A stretch of 64,000 nt of DNA from Phycisphaerales bacterium (lineage in GTDB: Bacteria; Planctomycetota; Phycisphaerae; Phycisphaerales; UBA1924). Both the position numbers and the translations under genes were made by a program. The stretch spans positions 62,001 to 126,000 of the forward strand of contig JAHDXL010000003.1 of assembly GCA_023382935.1 (NCBI GenBank), written 5' to 3'. The notes under the pieces were generated by a model. The model was not told the origin of the DNA. It ran no database searches and saw only the letters and a list, made by a program, of their open reading frames with translations. Below, piece by piece: positions 56,038 through 64,000 of this stretch (position 1 is its first letter; the number at the start of each line of letters is the position of its first letter).

Positions 56038-57957
56038 ATGAGCAGCGGGCAGACAGCGGGAACGAAGGACGGACAGGCGATCGGCCCCAAGGTGCTCGGC
56101 GAGTGCATCGTGGAGATTGTGAGCGACTCGGGCGAGGGCGCCCAGAAGGCCGGGCAGAGTTTTGCCACCGTGTGCGCCAAGATGGGCAACGGGGTTTGGA
56201 CTGTTGAGATCATCCCAGCGGAGATCAAGCCTCCGGCCCGGTCGCGGGCGGGGGCCAGCGGCATCCGCATTCGCTTCGGGTCCAGGCCGATGACGAACAT
56301 GGGTGACTACGCCGACCTGGTGGTGGCGTTCAACGAGCAGGTGCTGTACGGGCGTCTGCTCAACGACGCCTACCGCGAGGGCACGGTTATCCTGCTGGAG
56401 AACAAGTGGGCCAGCGACCCGGACGAGCAGATCCGCGACATGTACAACTCGGCGGTGGAGGACTTTCGGGCCCGGGGGTTGATCGTGCATGAGTTGCCGA
56501 TGCACGAGGCCTGCCTCGAGTTTGTCAATGACCCGAAACTCGGCAAGAACATGTTTGTACTGGGGATGCTCAGCGGCATCTTTGACCGCGACCCGTCCAT
56601 CACGCGGCGCGAGATTGCAGCCATTTTCAAGAAGAAGGGCGAGGCGGTCATCGAGACGAACAACAAACTGTTCCAGGGCGGGATCGATTTTGCCCGCAAG
56701 CACCTGACCTATCACTTCAGCGTCCCGCCGATGTCCAGCAAGCAGGAGTTGATCGTCACCAACGGCAACGACGCCGTGGGGCTGGGCGTGATGGCGGCCG
56801 GCATGGAACTGGTGTCGATGTATCCCATCACGCCGGCAACCAGTGCGACGCACTATCTGGCGGGCGTGTTCCACAAGATGGGCGGGTTCATCCATCAGGC
56901 TGAGGATGAAATTGCGGCCATTGGTTTTGCCATCGGGGCCTCATACGCGGGCAAGACTGCATGCACGATCACGTCGGGACCGGGCTTGGCGCTCAAGACC
57001 GAGTTCATCGGGCTTGCAGTGATGGCGGAAGTGCCGCTGGTGATCGTGGATGTGCAGCGCGGCGGCCCGGCGACGGGGCTTCCGACCAAGATCGAGCAGG
57101 GCGACCTGATGGCAGCGCTGTACGCATCGCCGGGCGACTCACCGAAGATCGTGATGGCGGCGGCGACGATTGAAGAGTGCTTCCACATGGTGGTGACGGC
57201 GCGGCAACTGGCCGAGATGTTCCGCGGACCGGTGATCGTGCTGACCGACGCGAACCTGGCGACGGGGCAGACGTGCTATCCGAGGCCGAAACTGTCGGAA
57301 GACTGGATGGCACCGCCGCTGGACCAGTCGCCCTGGCCGGAGGGTGTGGCACCGTATGACTGGGATCCGCAGACGGGGCTATCGCGCCGCCCAATCCCCG
57401 GGCAGCGTGGAGGGCAGTATGTGCTGACCGGACTGGCGCACACCAAGCACAGTCATGTGGCGTATGACCCCCGGTCGAACCAGGTGGGGTGCGAGATGCG
57501 CAGCCGCAAGATCGCGGCCCTGCGTTCGACGCTCAAGCCCCCGAAGGTGCACGGCGACGAGGAGGGTGACCTTCTCGTAGTTGGCTGGGGCTCGATGCTC
57601 GGGGCGATCGAGGAAGCGGTGGACCGGCTTCGGGCCGAAGGACACCGGGTCTCGAACGTGCACCTGCGTTTCCTCAGCCCGCTCGAGCCGGGGCTGAAGG
57701 AGATCTTCGAGCGGTTCACCAGGGTGATGACGGTGGAGTTGAACTATTCCGACCCGTCGGGCGGTTTTGACGGGGACTGGGAGGGCGCGCGCCGCTCGCA
57801 CCTGTGCCAGCACCTGCGGGCACAGACACTGGTGGACATCGATCACTGGTCGGTGACCCCGGGGCAGCCGCTGCGTCCCGGGCAGATTTATGACGTGCTC
57901 AAGGGGCGTCTGGAAGCGATCAGGTCGGCCGAAGGCAGCGCGGTGGGCGCCCGGTAA
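56038..57957 (+). CDS. korA: 2-oxoacid:ferredoxin oxidoreductase, fused gamma-alpha subunit
   Basis: This 639-residue subunit combines the gamma domain (residues ~10-190; GECIVEIVSDSGEGAQKAGQ) with the alpha domain (~210-600; VTNGNDAVGLGVMAAGMELV, YPITPATSATHYLAG, QAEDEIAAIGFAIGASYAGK). It oxidises 2-oxoglutarate or a similar 2-oxoacid to the acyl-CoA with ferredoxin as acceptor, feeding or reversing the TCA cycle. The ATG at 56038 has GAGG nearby; the TTG at 56029 is an alternative. korB follows after 12 bases. Confidence 0.95.
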   Translation: MSSGQTAGTKDGQAIGPKVLGECIVEIVSDSGEGAQKAGQSFATVCAKMGNGVWTVEIIPAEIKPPARSRAGASGIRIRFGSRPMTNMGDYADLVVAFNEQVLYGRLLNDAYREGTVILLENKWASDPDEQIRDMYNSAVEDFRARGLIVHELPMHEACLEFVNDPKLGKNMFVLGMLSGIFDRDPSITRREIAAIFKKKGEAVIETNNKLFQGGIDFARKHLTYHFSVPPMSSKQELIVTNGNDAVGLGVMAAGMELVSMYPITPATSATHYLAGVFHKMGGFIHQAEDEIAAIGFAIGASYAGKTACTITSGPGLALKTEFIGLAVMAEVPLVIVDVQRGGPATGLPTKIEQGDLMAALYASPGDSPKIVMAAATIEECFHMVVTARQLAEMFRGPVIVLTDANLATGQTCYPRPKLSEDWMAPPLDQSPWPEGVAPYDWDPQTGLSRRPIPGQRGGQYVLTGLAHTKHSHVAYDPRSNQVGCEMRSRKIAALRSTLKPPKVHGDEEGDLLVVGWGSMLGAIEEAVDRLRAEGHRVSNVHLRFLSPLEPGLKEIFERFTRVMTVELNYSDPSGGFDGDWEGARRSHLCQHLRAQTLVDIDHWSVTPGQPLRPGQIYDVLKGRLEAIRSAEGSAVGAR

Positions 57958-57969
57958 AGGGGAACAGGC

Positions 57970-58923
57970 ATGTTTGGACTCAAGACGGACTGGTCGCTGG
58001 AAACGCTGCCCCGGTACTTCACGCTGGAGGACTACGAGGGCGGGACGGCGCGATGGTGCCCCGGGTGCGGCGATCACGGGGTGTTGTCGGCGGTGCAGAA
58101 GATCTGCCGCGACGAACAACTGGTGCCGGAGAAGACAGTGTGCGTGTCGGGCATCGGTTGTTCGAGCCGGTTCCCCCACTACATGAAGACCTACGGGTTT
58201 CACGGGCTGCACGGGCGTGCCCTGCCGGTGGCGTGCGGGATCAAGGCGCGTCGCCCGGACCTGACGATCTGGGTGGCCACGGGTGACGGCGACTGCTGCT
58301 CGATCGGCGCGGCCCACTGGGTTCATGCGATCAGGTACAACATGGACATGGTCGTGATGCTGTTTGACAACAACGTCTACGGGCTAACGAAAAACCAGAC
58401 GAGCCCGACGAGCAGGCCGGGGTTGAAGACCAATACGCACCCGCGCGGCGCCGTGCTGCCGCCGCTGAATCCGTCGGAGACGACGCTGGGCATCGCCAAT
58501 GTTTCGTTCGTGGCGCAGACGGTGGACTGGAACCCGGTGCACGTCTACGCGACACTGCGGCGGGCATATCACCACAAGGGGCTGAGTTTCGTGCGGATTT
58601 TCCAACGTTGTCCGCAGTACACCCCGCGGGTGTTCGAGGATGCGCAGCGTGATCCTTCGCTCATCATGCTGCTCGAGCACGAGGACGGGGTCAGGGCTGA
58701 CGAGGCGGGCACGAAGATCTACAAGAACCGCGTAGCGCACGATCCGCGCGACCTGAACAAGGCGCGTGAACTGGCGGCTCGCGAAGATGTGCTGCCGATC
58801 GGGCTGCTCTACTGCGACCCCACCCGCCCGCGCTACGAGGAGTTCAGCAGCGTGGGCGTGGACGTGACCATCGAAGAGAAGATGCAGGCACTCGACAAGG
58901 AGATCGATCGCTTTGCGATCTGA
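57970..58923 (+). CDS. korB: 2-oxoacid:ferredoxin oxidoreductase beta subunit (TPP-binding)
   Basis: This 317-residue subunit binds thiamine diphosphate and an Fe-S cluster. The cysteines lie in RWCPGCGDHGV and SGIGCSSRFP. The TPP/Mg motif is ATGDGDCCSIG followed by DNNVYGLTKNQTSPTS. Histidine-rich KTYGFHGLHGRALP is typical of KorB. It works with the gamma-alpha subunit upstream. The next gene begins 9 bases later, so the Kor and Rnf-like parts are probably one operon. Confidence 0.96.
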   Translation: MFGLKTDWSLETLPRYFTLEDYEGGTARWCPGCGDHGVLSAVQKICRDEQLVPEKTVCVSGIGCSSRFPHYMKTYGFHGLHGRALPVACGIKARRPDLTIWVATGDGDCCSIGAAHWVHAIRYNMDMVVMLFDNNVYGLTKNQTSPTSRPGLKTNTHPRGAVLPPLNPSETTLGIANVSFVAQTVDWNPVHVYATLRRAYHHKGLSFVRIFQRCPQYTPRVFEDAQRDPSLIMLLEHEDGVRADEAGTKIYKNRVAHDPRDLNKARELAAREDVLPIGLLYCDPTRPRYEEFSSVGVDVTIEEKMQALDKEIDRFAI

Positions 58924-58932
58924 TGGACCGCG

Positions 58933-61512
58933 ATGGAAAGCACTCAAGTCAGCGGCGAGTGTCGTGCCGAGACCGGTGAGAGCGGCTGCTGTGTGACCTG
59001 CGCCCCGGCCCCGGCGGCGGAGACCACGCCCGCGGCACTGTCGGTCACGCACGGCGTCGAACGGGGCGGCGACCTTCCGGCCCTGCCCGGCAGGGTGGAG
59101 ATGACCGGCGAGGCCAGCGCCGAGATGCTCGCACTGGTGCGGCGCTTCTGCGCGGGCGACCGCGAGGCCGGGGAGAAGTTGCCCCGGGTCGATGCTTCGT
59201 TCCTTCCGGCTGCACTCTACCCGTATCGCGATGCCGCGAAAGTGCGCAGCGACTATCCGCTGCTGCTCAGCGCTGATGCGGAGGGCGTGGCCACGTGTAC
59301 GCCGATTGCCGATTGCCTGACATCGCTGGCCGCGGCCGTGGCTCCCGAGGCTGACCAGGGGCGCGTGCTCAAGGACAACCTACTGCGTCTGGAGCAGGAA
59401 GTCCGCTCGTTGTGCGCCGGCAAGACCGGAGCGTCGCCGGCGTCGGAGACTCTTGAGGCTGCCTCCCGCCTGCTCGAGCAGAAACTCGCTCTCAAGGGTG
59501 AGAGCGGCAGGCAATTGCACATGGACCTGGCCGCACTGGTCAAGACCGTGCCGGGCGGGGCCCTGCTGCTTCCGATGAGCGAGCAGGCGGCGCTGGAGAT
59601 GTACCTGTTCGCAGCGCGCGGGGTGACGCAGGCGCGGTCGAAGGCCCTGGCGGGCTCGGTCAAGTCGCTGCGCGGGCGTTTACGCGATCTGCTGGCGCTG
59701 GAGCGCGGCAAGGGCGCCAAGGCCGGGGGGGAAGAGAGGCTGGCGCGGGCCGTGGGCGGAGCGGGGCATCGCCTCGATGCCGGTGCGCTGGCTCGCCTGC
59801 TGGATCGCTCGCTGCAGAAGCAGACGGCCGACACCGCGCGCTGCCAGCGCCTGGAGCGCGTGCTGGGCGAACTGGACAAGTTCCTGAGTGCCCCGATTGG
59901 CGGGCTTGTGCACGTGATCTCGGCTGGAGAACGCAGCCCATTGCAGGGCGAAGCGGGCGTGCGCTGGCTCTCGGGAGGGCTCGACCCGTGCGCCGCGGCC
60001 GGAGCCGTGTTCGACGAGGTAGCGCGGGCTTATACGTCGCTGTTTGTAGCGATGCGCTCGGCCCGGCTGGAGATCGAAGGCGCCTACGACCCGCGCCGAC
60101 ACGAATCGCTGGCCACGATGTTTGACTGGCGCTCGTTTTCACCCGAGGAACTGCGTCAACTGCCGCCGGTGCTGGTGATCGAGGAGCAGGACACGCTGGC
60201 CAACCGCAACATGCGGTCGCTGTCGCGCCTGCTGCTTTCGGGGCGTCCGGTGGACGTGATGGTGCTGGTGAGCGCGGCGACTGACCCGGGCGCTTCGCCG
60301 GGTGAGGCGATGGGGCGCTATCGGCTGGAACTGGCCTACCTGGCGATGGGGCATCGTGAGGCGCTGGTGAACCAGTCGTCGTGTGCGGCGCCGACGCACC
60401 TGCTCGAGGGCTTTGCCCGCGGGCTGTCGCACGACGCCAGCGCGCTGCACGTGGTCATGTCGCCGACGAACTCGCGCGGTGGACCCAGTGCGGTCGGCCC
60501 GTGGCTGTTCGGCGGCGCGGCGCTCGAGGCGCGGGCGCACCCGGTGTTTCACTACGACCCGCAGGCCGGACGAACCTGGGCCAAACGGCTTGACTTCACG
60601 CGCAACCCGTCTCCCGAGTCCGACTGGCCCGCGTGCGAAATCGGATTCAGGAACGCGAGCGGCGAGGCGTGCGCCCTCACTTCGCATTTCACCTTCGCCG
60701 ACTTTGCACTGCTCGACGGGGCGTATGCCGACGAGTTTCGCATTCTGCCGACCGGGCTGGACAGCCCGAGCCTGTTCGAGGCCGGGGAATACCTAGCGCT
60801 TGACCCGTCGCGTTCGCAGGACGCGGTGCCGTTTGTGTGGGCGGCCGACGGGCAAGGGGTGTTGCATCGCGTCGCGTTCACGCGGCGGCTGGGGTTCGTG
60901 TGCCTGGATCGGCTCGACTTCTGGCACACACTCCAGGAACTGGCCGGCGTGCGCAATGAGTACGTGCGCCAGGCGGTCGAACGTGAGCGGTCCGCGGGTG
61001 AGGCTGACTTTGCTCGACAGCGCAAAGAACTGGAAGCACGGCACGCGGCCGAACTGGCGACGGTGCGTGAACAGACGGCCGGCGAAGCGCTGCAGCGACT
61101 GGCGGCGGCGCTGGTGAACACTGACATCGGCGCATTTGCGGGTGCAGCAGTGACGGGCGCCCCGGTCGCGACGGCGCCAGTCGCCAATGTCACGACAGCG
61201 GCGAGCGCCGAACCCCTTGCAGCCCCCGCGCCGCCTCCGGCCGCGACAGAGGAGGCTGCCGAGCCGGCCGAACCCTGGGTTGACACCGTCTTATGCACCA
61301 GTTGCAATGACTGCATCAACATCAACTCTCGCATGTTCAAGTACAACGCGAACAAGCAGGTGGTGCTGGGCGATCCGACGGCCGGTACGTTTGCGCAGTT
61401 GGTGCAGGCGGCCGAGAAGTGTCCGGCCCGCTGCATCCATCCGGGCAAGCCGGTCAATCCGAGTGAGCCCGGACTGGAGGCGTTGATCGATCGGGCCAAG
61501 CCGTTCAACTGA
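58933..61512 (+). CDS. Degenerate PFOR-like protein fused to a ferredoxin domain
   Basis: This is an 859-residue protein I can place only by domain. Residues ~330-560 resemble the TPP domain of pyruvate:ferredoxin oxidoreductase: RSLSRLLLSGRPVDVMVLVS, then YRLELAYLAMGHREALVNQS. The GDG Mg/TPP motif is replaced by EEQD (417-420), so catalysis by TPP is unlikely. A helical Gln/Glu-rich stretch follows (~680-710). Residues ~780-850 form a one-cluster ferredoxin with Cys788, 791, 794 and 830 plus an extra Cys834. The first ~60 residues are Cys- and Ala-rich. It probably carries electrons between KorAB and the RnfB-like protein. Confidence 0.75.
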   Translation: MESTQVSGECRAETGESGCCVTCAPAPAAETTPAALSVTHGVERGGDLPALPGRVEMTGEASAEMLALVRRFCAGDREAGEKLPRVDASFLPAALYPYRDAAKVRSDYPLLLSADAEGVATCTPIADCLTSLAAAVAPEADQGRVLKDNLLRLEQEVRSLCAGKTGASPASETLEAASRLLEQKLALKGESGRQLHMDLAALVKTVPGGALLLPMSEQAALEMYLFAARGVTQARSKALAGSVKSLRGRLRDLLALERGKGAKAGGEERLARAVGGAGHRLDAGALARLLDRSLQKQTADTARCQRLERVLGELDKFLSAPIGGLVHVISAGERSPLQGEAGVRWLSGGLDPCAAAGAVFDEVARAYTSLFVAMRSARLEIEGAYDPRRHESLATMFDWRSFSPEELRQLPPVLVIEEQDTLANRNMRSLSRLLLSGRPVDVMVLVSAATDPGASPGEAMGRYRLELAYLAMGHREALVNQSSCAAPTHLLEGFARGLSHDASALHVVMSPTNSRGGPSAVGPWLFGGAALEARAHPVFHYDPQAGRTWAKRLDFTRNPSPESDWPACEIGFRNASGEACALTSHFTFADFALLDGAYADEFRILPTGLDSPSLFEAGEYLALDPSRSQDAVPFVWAADGQGVLHRVAFTRRLGFVCLDRLDFWHTLQELAGVRNEYVRQAVERERSAGEADFARQRKELEARHAAELATVREQTAGEALQRLAAALVNTDIGAFAGAAVTGAPVATAPVANVTTAASAEPLAAPAPPPAATEEAAEPAEPWVDTVLCTSCNDCININSRMFKYNANKQVVLGDPTAGTFAQLVQAAEKCPARCIHPGKPVNPSEPGLEALIDRAKPFN

Positions 61513-61520
61513 CCGGGGGT

Positions 61521-62381
61521 GTGATCGTGGGCGGCATTCTGACAGCCATCGCGATCATGACGGGGCTGGGCGTGTTCTTCGGAGTCGCGCTGGCAGTGGC
61601 CAATCGCTATCTGAAGGTGCAGGAAGACCCGCGGCTGGACATTCTCGAGGGCATGCTGCCGGGGTCCAACTGCGGAGCGTGCGGACAGGCGGGCTGCCGG
61701 GCCTTTGCCGAGGCGCTGCTCGGCGGGGTGACCAAGCCGAGCAAGTGCACGGTGAGTTCGCCAGACGGGGTGGCAAGTGTCGCGGCTTTTCTGGGCGTCG
61801 ACGCGGGCAGGGAAGAGAAGCGCGTGGCGCGACTGCACTGCGCCGGCGGGCTCGGACAAGCCCGGCAAATCGCCGAGTATGAGGGGCACGGCAGTTGCGC
61901 CGCCGCTCATCTGGTTGGCGGCGGGGGCAAGGGTTGCTCGTGGGGGTGCCTGGGGCTGGCCGACTGCGCCATCGCCTGCGACTTCGACGCCATCCACATG
62001 AACGACCAGAGCCTGCCGGTGGTGGACGTGGACAAGTGCACGGCCTGCGGGGACTGCGTCGAAGCGTGTCCCCGCGACCTGTTCGACATTCTGCCCTTGT
62101 CGCAGAAACTGATCGTGCAGTGCAAGGCGCCGCTGGAGGGCGAGGCGGCGCGGGCGGTGTGCCAGGTGGCCTGCGATGCGTGCGGGCGCTGCGCGCAGGA
62201 CGCGGCGCCGGGGCTGATCCGCATGGTCAACAACCTGCCGGTGGTGGATTATTCGGCCGGGGGCCCGGCGCGCCCCGAGGCGACCTTCCGCTGCCCGACC
62301 GGGGCCATCCGCTGGGTCGAGGGCGGGCAGTTTCAGACGGCTCAACTCGTCCACCTGACGATTGGAGAGCACGGTGAGTAG
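61521..62381 (+). CDS. RnfB-like iron-sulfur protein
   Basis: This 286-residue protein begins with one membrane helix (ILTAIAIMTGLGVFFGVALA) and the Fe-S motif NCGACGQAGCRAFAEAL, as in RnfB. Long RnfB-type ferredoxin modules follow: CSWGCLGLADCAIACDFDAI and KCTACGDCVEACPRDLFDI are complete. The second pair (CDACGRC and, 48 residues later, CP) has lost exactly the cysteines of one cluster. No other rnf gene is present in the window. It starts at GTG 61521, 8 bases after the previous stop, and overlaps the next gene by 8 bases. Confidence 0.85.
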   Translation: MIVGGILTAIAIMTGLGVFFGVALAVANRYLKVQEDPRLDILEGMLPGSNCGACGQAGCRAFAEALLGGVTKPSKCTVSSPDGVASVAAFLGVDAGREEKRVARLHCAGGLGQARQIAEYEGHGSCAAAHLVGGGGKGCSWGCLGLADCAIACDFDAIHMNDQSLPVVDVDKCTACGDCVEACPRDLFDILPLSQKLIVQCKAPLEGEAARAVCQVACDACGRCAQDAAPGLIRMVNNLPVVDYSAGGPARPEATFRCPTGAIRWVEGGQFQTAQLVHLTIGEHGE

Positions 62382-64000
62382 TTTTGCATCCGAATCGCTT
62401 CGCATGATTCGACGCCTGATCCGCGGCGGCGCGGCTCCCGCGCACGCGGGCAAGCCGGTTGCCATCGACGGACTGACCGCTGTCACGCTGATGGAAGTGC
62501 GGATGTGCGACGCAGCAGCACTGGGCGCGACCTATCCGGCCTCACTGGCGGCACGCGCGTGGCGCGAGCACGAGTCACGCCGGATTCTCAACGCCTTCGG
62601 CACGCCGCTGTCGAGCATCGACGCCGATTCGGCGCGGTCGGCCATGGCATCGGCGATCGGACTGAGCCTTTCGGGGCGGCGGGCGGCGGTGTTCTGCTCA
62701 GGCCCCGATCTGCTCGAATGTCGCGACCTGGTCTCGCAGGCTGCGCACAGGCACGCGCCGCTGGTGATCCACGCCGTGTTGCGCGCCGGTGCCCAACAGG
62801 GCGCGGCGCTGGGCAGCGGGCACGAGGGCCTGCACGCGCTGAGTGATCTGCCGTGCGCGGTCTTCGTCGCTGCCAACGTGCAGGAAGCGGTCGATGCAAC
62901 GCTGCTGGCCCGGCGCTGCGCCGAGTTGGCCCTGCTGCCCGCGATCGTCGCGATGGACAGCGAGCAGACCGCCCTGGCGGTGCAGACTTGCGCGCTGCCC
63001 GATGATGAACTGATTCGAAGTTTCGTGGGCCGCTCCGCCGACGTGCTGCCACCGCCGACGCAGGCGCAGCGAGTGCCTTTCGGCACGGCGCGCCGGCGGC
63101 TGCCGCGACTGTACGACGCCGACCAGCCCGCCATGCTGGGGGCACTGGCCGACCCGCTTTCGTTTGCGACCGGATCGGCGGCACGCCGGGTCTTTTTTGA
63201 GGCCGAACTGGCGCGCCTGATCGACGAGTCAGTCGCGGTGCTGGCCGCGCAGACGGGTCGGGATCTCGCACCGCTGCGCGCGCACCGGGCCGCAGGCGCA
63301 AAGATCGTGCTGCTGGCGCAGGGTTCGCTGGTGGAGCACGCCATCGCCGCGGCCGAGGCAGTCGGACCGCGCAGGGTCGGCGTGGTCGGGCTCGGCCGCC
63401 TGCAACCGCTGGATGTGGGCGTGCTGGCGGACTTGGTCGGGCAGGCCGATATCCTGGGCGTGCTGGAGCGAAGCGAGGTCGCCCCCGGGCAGGACGGGCC
63501 GCTCACTCGGCTGGTGCGGGCAGGCCTTGACCGGGCGCGCGAGAACGCACAGCACGGGACGACGCATACGGGCGTGCCGCCTCTGAAGAAGTTGCCGAAG
63601 GTGGTCACGGTCGTGGCCGGTCTGGGCGGTCTTCCGGTGCGGGGCCGCGACCTCGAAGCGCTGATCGAACAACTCTCACTGACCAAGCGCTCGGTGTTCT
63701 ATCTCGGGCTTGATTTCGCGCGGTCGCACAGCGCCTATCCCAAGCACCAGGTGCTGCTCGACACGCTGCGGCGCGAGTTTCCGGCGCTGGGCGGACTGGG
63801 CGTGTGCGGTGCGGCGGAAGCACGCCGGGTTGACCACGTCACCGGCGTGGCGCTCGTCGGTCGGGCCGACGGGCCCGGGCGTGACCTGCCCGGGCTGCTG
63901 GCTTCATTCGTGCACGGGCTGGTCGGGGGCGGGCTGCGGGCGCGATGCTCGGCTTCATGGCAGCGCGGGGTAGACCCCGTCGAGGACCTCGTGCTCTTCG
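62374..64000 (+). CDS. PFOR domain I/II-like protein, 3' end outside window
   Basis: The frame starts at GTG 62374, overlaps the rnfB-like gene by 8 bases and is open to the last base (542 codons seen). The region DGLTAVTLMEVRMCDAAALG, LSDLPCAVFVAANVQEAVDA and LLPAIVAMDSE follows the order of domain I of pyruvate:ferredoxin oxidoreductase. Residues ~310-400 (KIVLLAQGSLVEHAIAAAEA, then VVGLGRLQPLD) resemble domain II. The glycine-rich end may enter the gamma domain. With the upstream protein it makes up most of a PFOR in a new order. Catalytic competence cannot be judged from the part seen. Confidence 0.75.
   Translation, partial: MSSFASESLRMIRRLIRGGAAPAHAGKPVAIDGLTAVTLMEVRMCDAAALGATYPASLAARAWREHESRRILNAFGTPLSSIDADSARSAMASAIGLSLSGRRAAVFCSGPDLLECRDLVSQAAHRHAPLVIHAVLRAGAQQGAALGSGHEGLHALSDLPCAVFVAANVQEAVDATLLARRCAELALLPAIVAMDSEQTALAVQTCALPDDELIRSFVGRSADVLPPPTQAQRVPFGTARRRLPRLYDADQPAMLGALADPLSFATGSAARRVFFEAELARLIDESVAVLAAQTGRDLAPLRAHRAAGAKIVLLAQGSLVEHAIAAAEAVGPRRVGVVGLGRLQPLDVGVLADLVGQADILGVLERSEVAPGQDGPLTRLVRAGLDRARENAQHGTTHTGVPPLKKLPKVVTVVAGLGGLPVRGRDLEALIEQLSLTKRSVFYLGLDFARSHSAYPKHQVLLDTLRREFPALGGLGVCGAAEARRVDHVTGVALVGRADGPGRDLPGLLASFVHGLVGGGLRARCSASWQRGVDPVEDLVLF

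Noticed and set aside
55926-56207. Arg-rich 93-residue frame before korA
   Set aside because: It runs out of frame into korA, lacks a ribosome site and has low-complexity content.

Overview
The window is a GC-rich, gene-dense stretch of chromosome that most likely comes from a planctomycete of the Phycisphaerae/Phycisphaerales type. Four things point there. Three secreted proteins end in the Cys-rich FFDVQxFLN double repeat typical of that group (the 'GC-type dockerin'). Two ECF sigma factors of the TIGR02999 type occur with large membrane Ser/Thr kinases. There is a Kdo transferase, so a lipid A-type outer membrane is expected. SNF2+SWIM and Kor/Rnf-like gene sets are also present. No phage, transposase, CRISPR array or rRNA gene was found. 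There are three tRNA genes, Gln(TTG), Lys(TTT) and Val(TAC).

Layout. 1-3.8 kb: end of a PA14/hexosaminidase-C-domain protein, an aspartylglucosaminidase, a dockerin protein, a thioredoxin-like protein and a small unknown. 3.9-8.1 kb: housekeeping run on the minus strand, glmU-like, prs, rplY, pth, rpsF, ssb, with tRNA-Gln just upstream. 8.4-14.1 kb: SNF2 ATPase with its SWIM partner, tRNA-Lys, waaA. 14.3-17.2 kb: GH51 arabinofuranosidase and a small dockerin protein. 17.3-20 kb: tRNA-Val, ruvA, a SRAP protein and a zinc-ribbon membrane protein. 20-23.8 kb: aconitase and a PAS-LuxR regulator. 23.8-28.3 kb: nrfHA (nitrite ammonification), argB and argC. 28.4-28.8 kb: a probable structured RNA carrying a 12-codon reading frame behind an extreme Shine-Dalgarno sequence. 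28.9-31 kb: an HD hydrolase and a caspase-like protein. 31-37.1 kb: the imuA-imuB-dnaE2 mutasome cassette, followed by an ECF sigma factor. 37.7-50.1 kb: a giant dockerin protein, a Ser/Thr kinase, CopD-like and MddA-like membrane proteins, and a second sigma-kinase pair. 50.2-55.7 kb: an RMD1 protein and, divergently, a tightly coupled C39-like peptidase / ATP-grasp / GCS2 ligase / N-formylglutamate amidohydrolase operon. 56-64 kb: KorAB, a degenerate PFOR-like/ferredoxin fusion, an RnfB-like protein and a PFOR domain I-like protein that runs off the end.

Most notable points. (1) Two 14-bp sites close to the LexA palindrome described for Verrucomicrobia (TGTTC-N4-GAACA) lie at the imuA start and across the promoter of the small RNA near 28.8 kb, which suggests both are SOS-controlled. 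(2) The mutasome genes carry in-frame insertions made of dispersed repeats: a REP-like inverted pair in imuA and two purine-rich blocks in dnaE2. (3) The four-gene amidoligase operon looks like a peptide-synthesis or tagging pathway of unknown product. (4) The Kor/Rnf region seems to hold the parts of a PFOR rearranged around an RnfB-type subunit, with the TPP motif and one Fe-S cluster lost.
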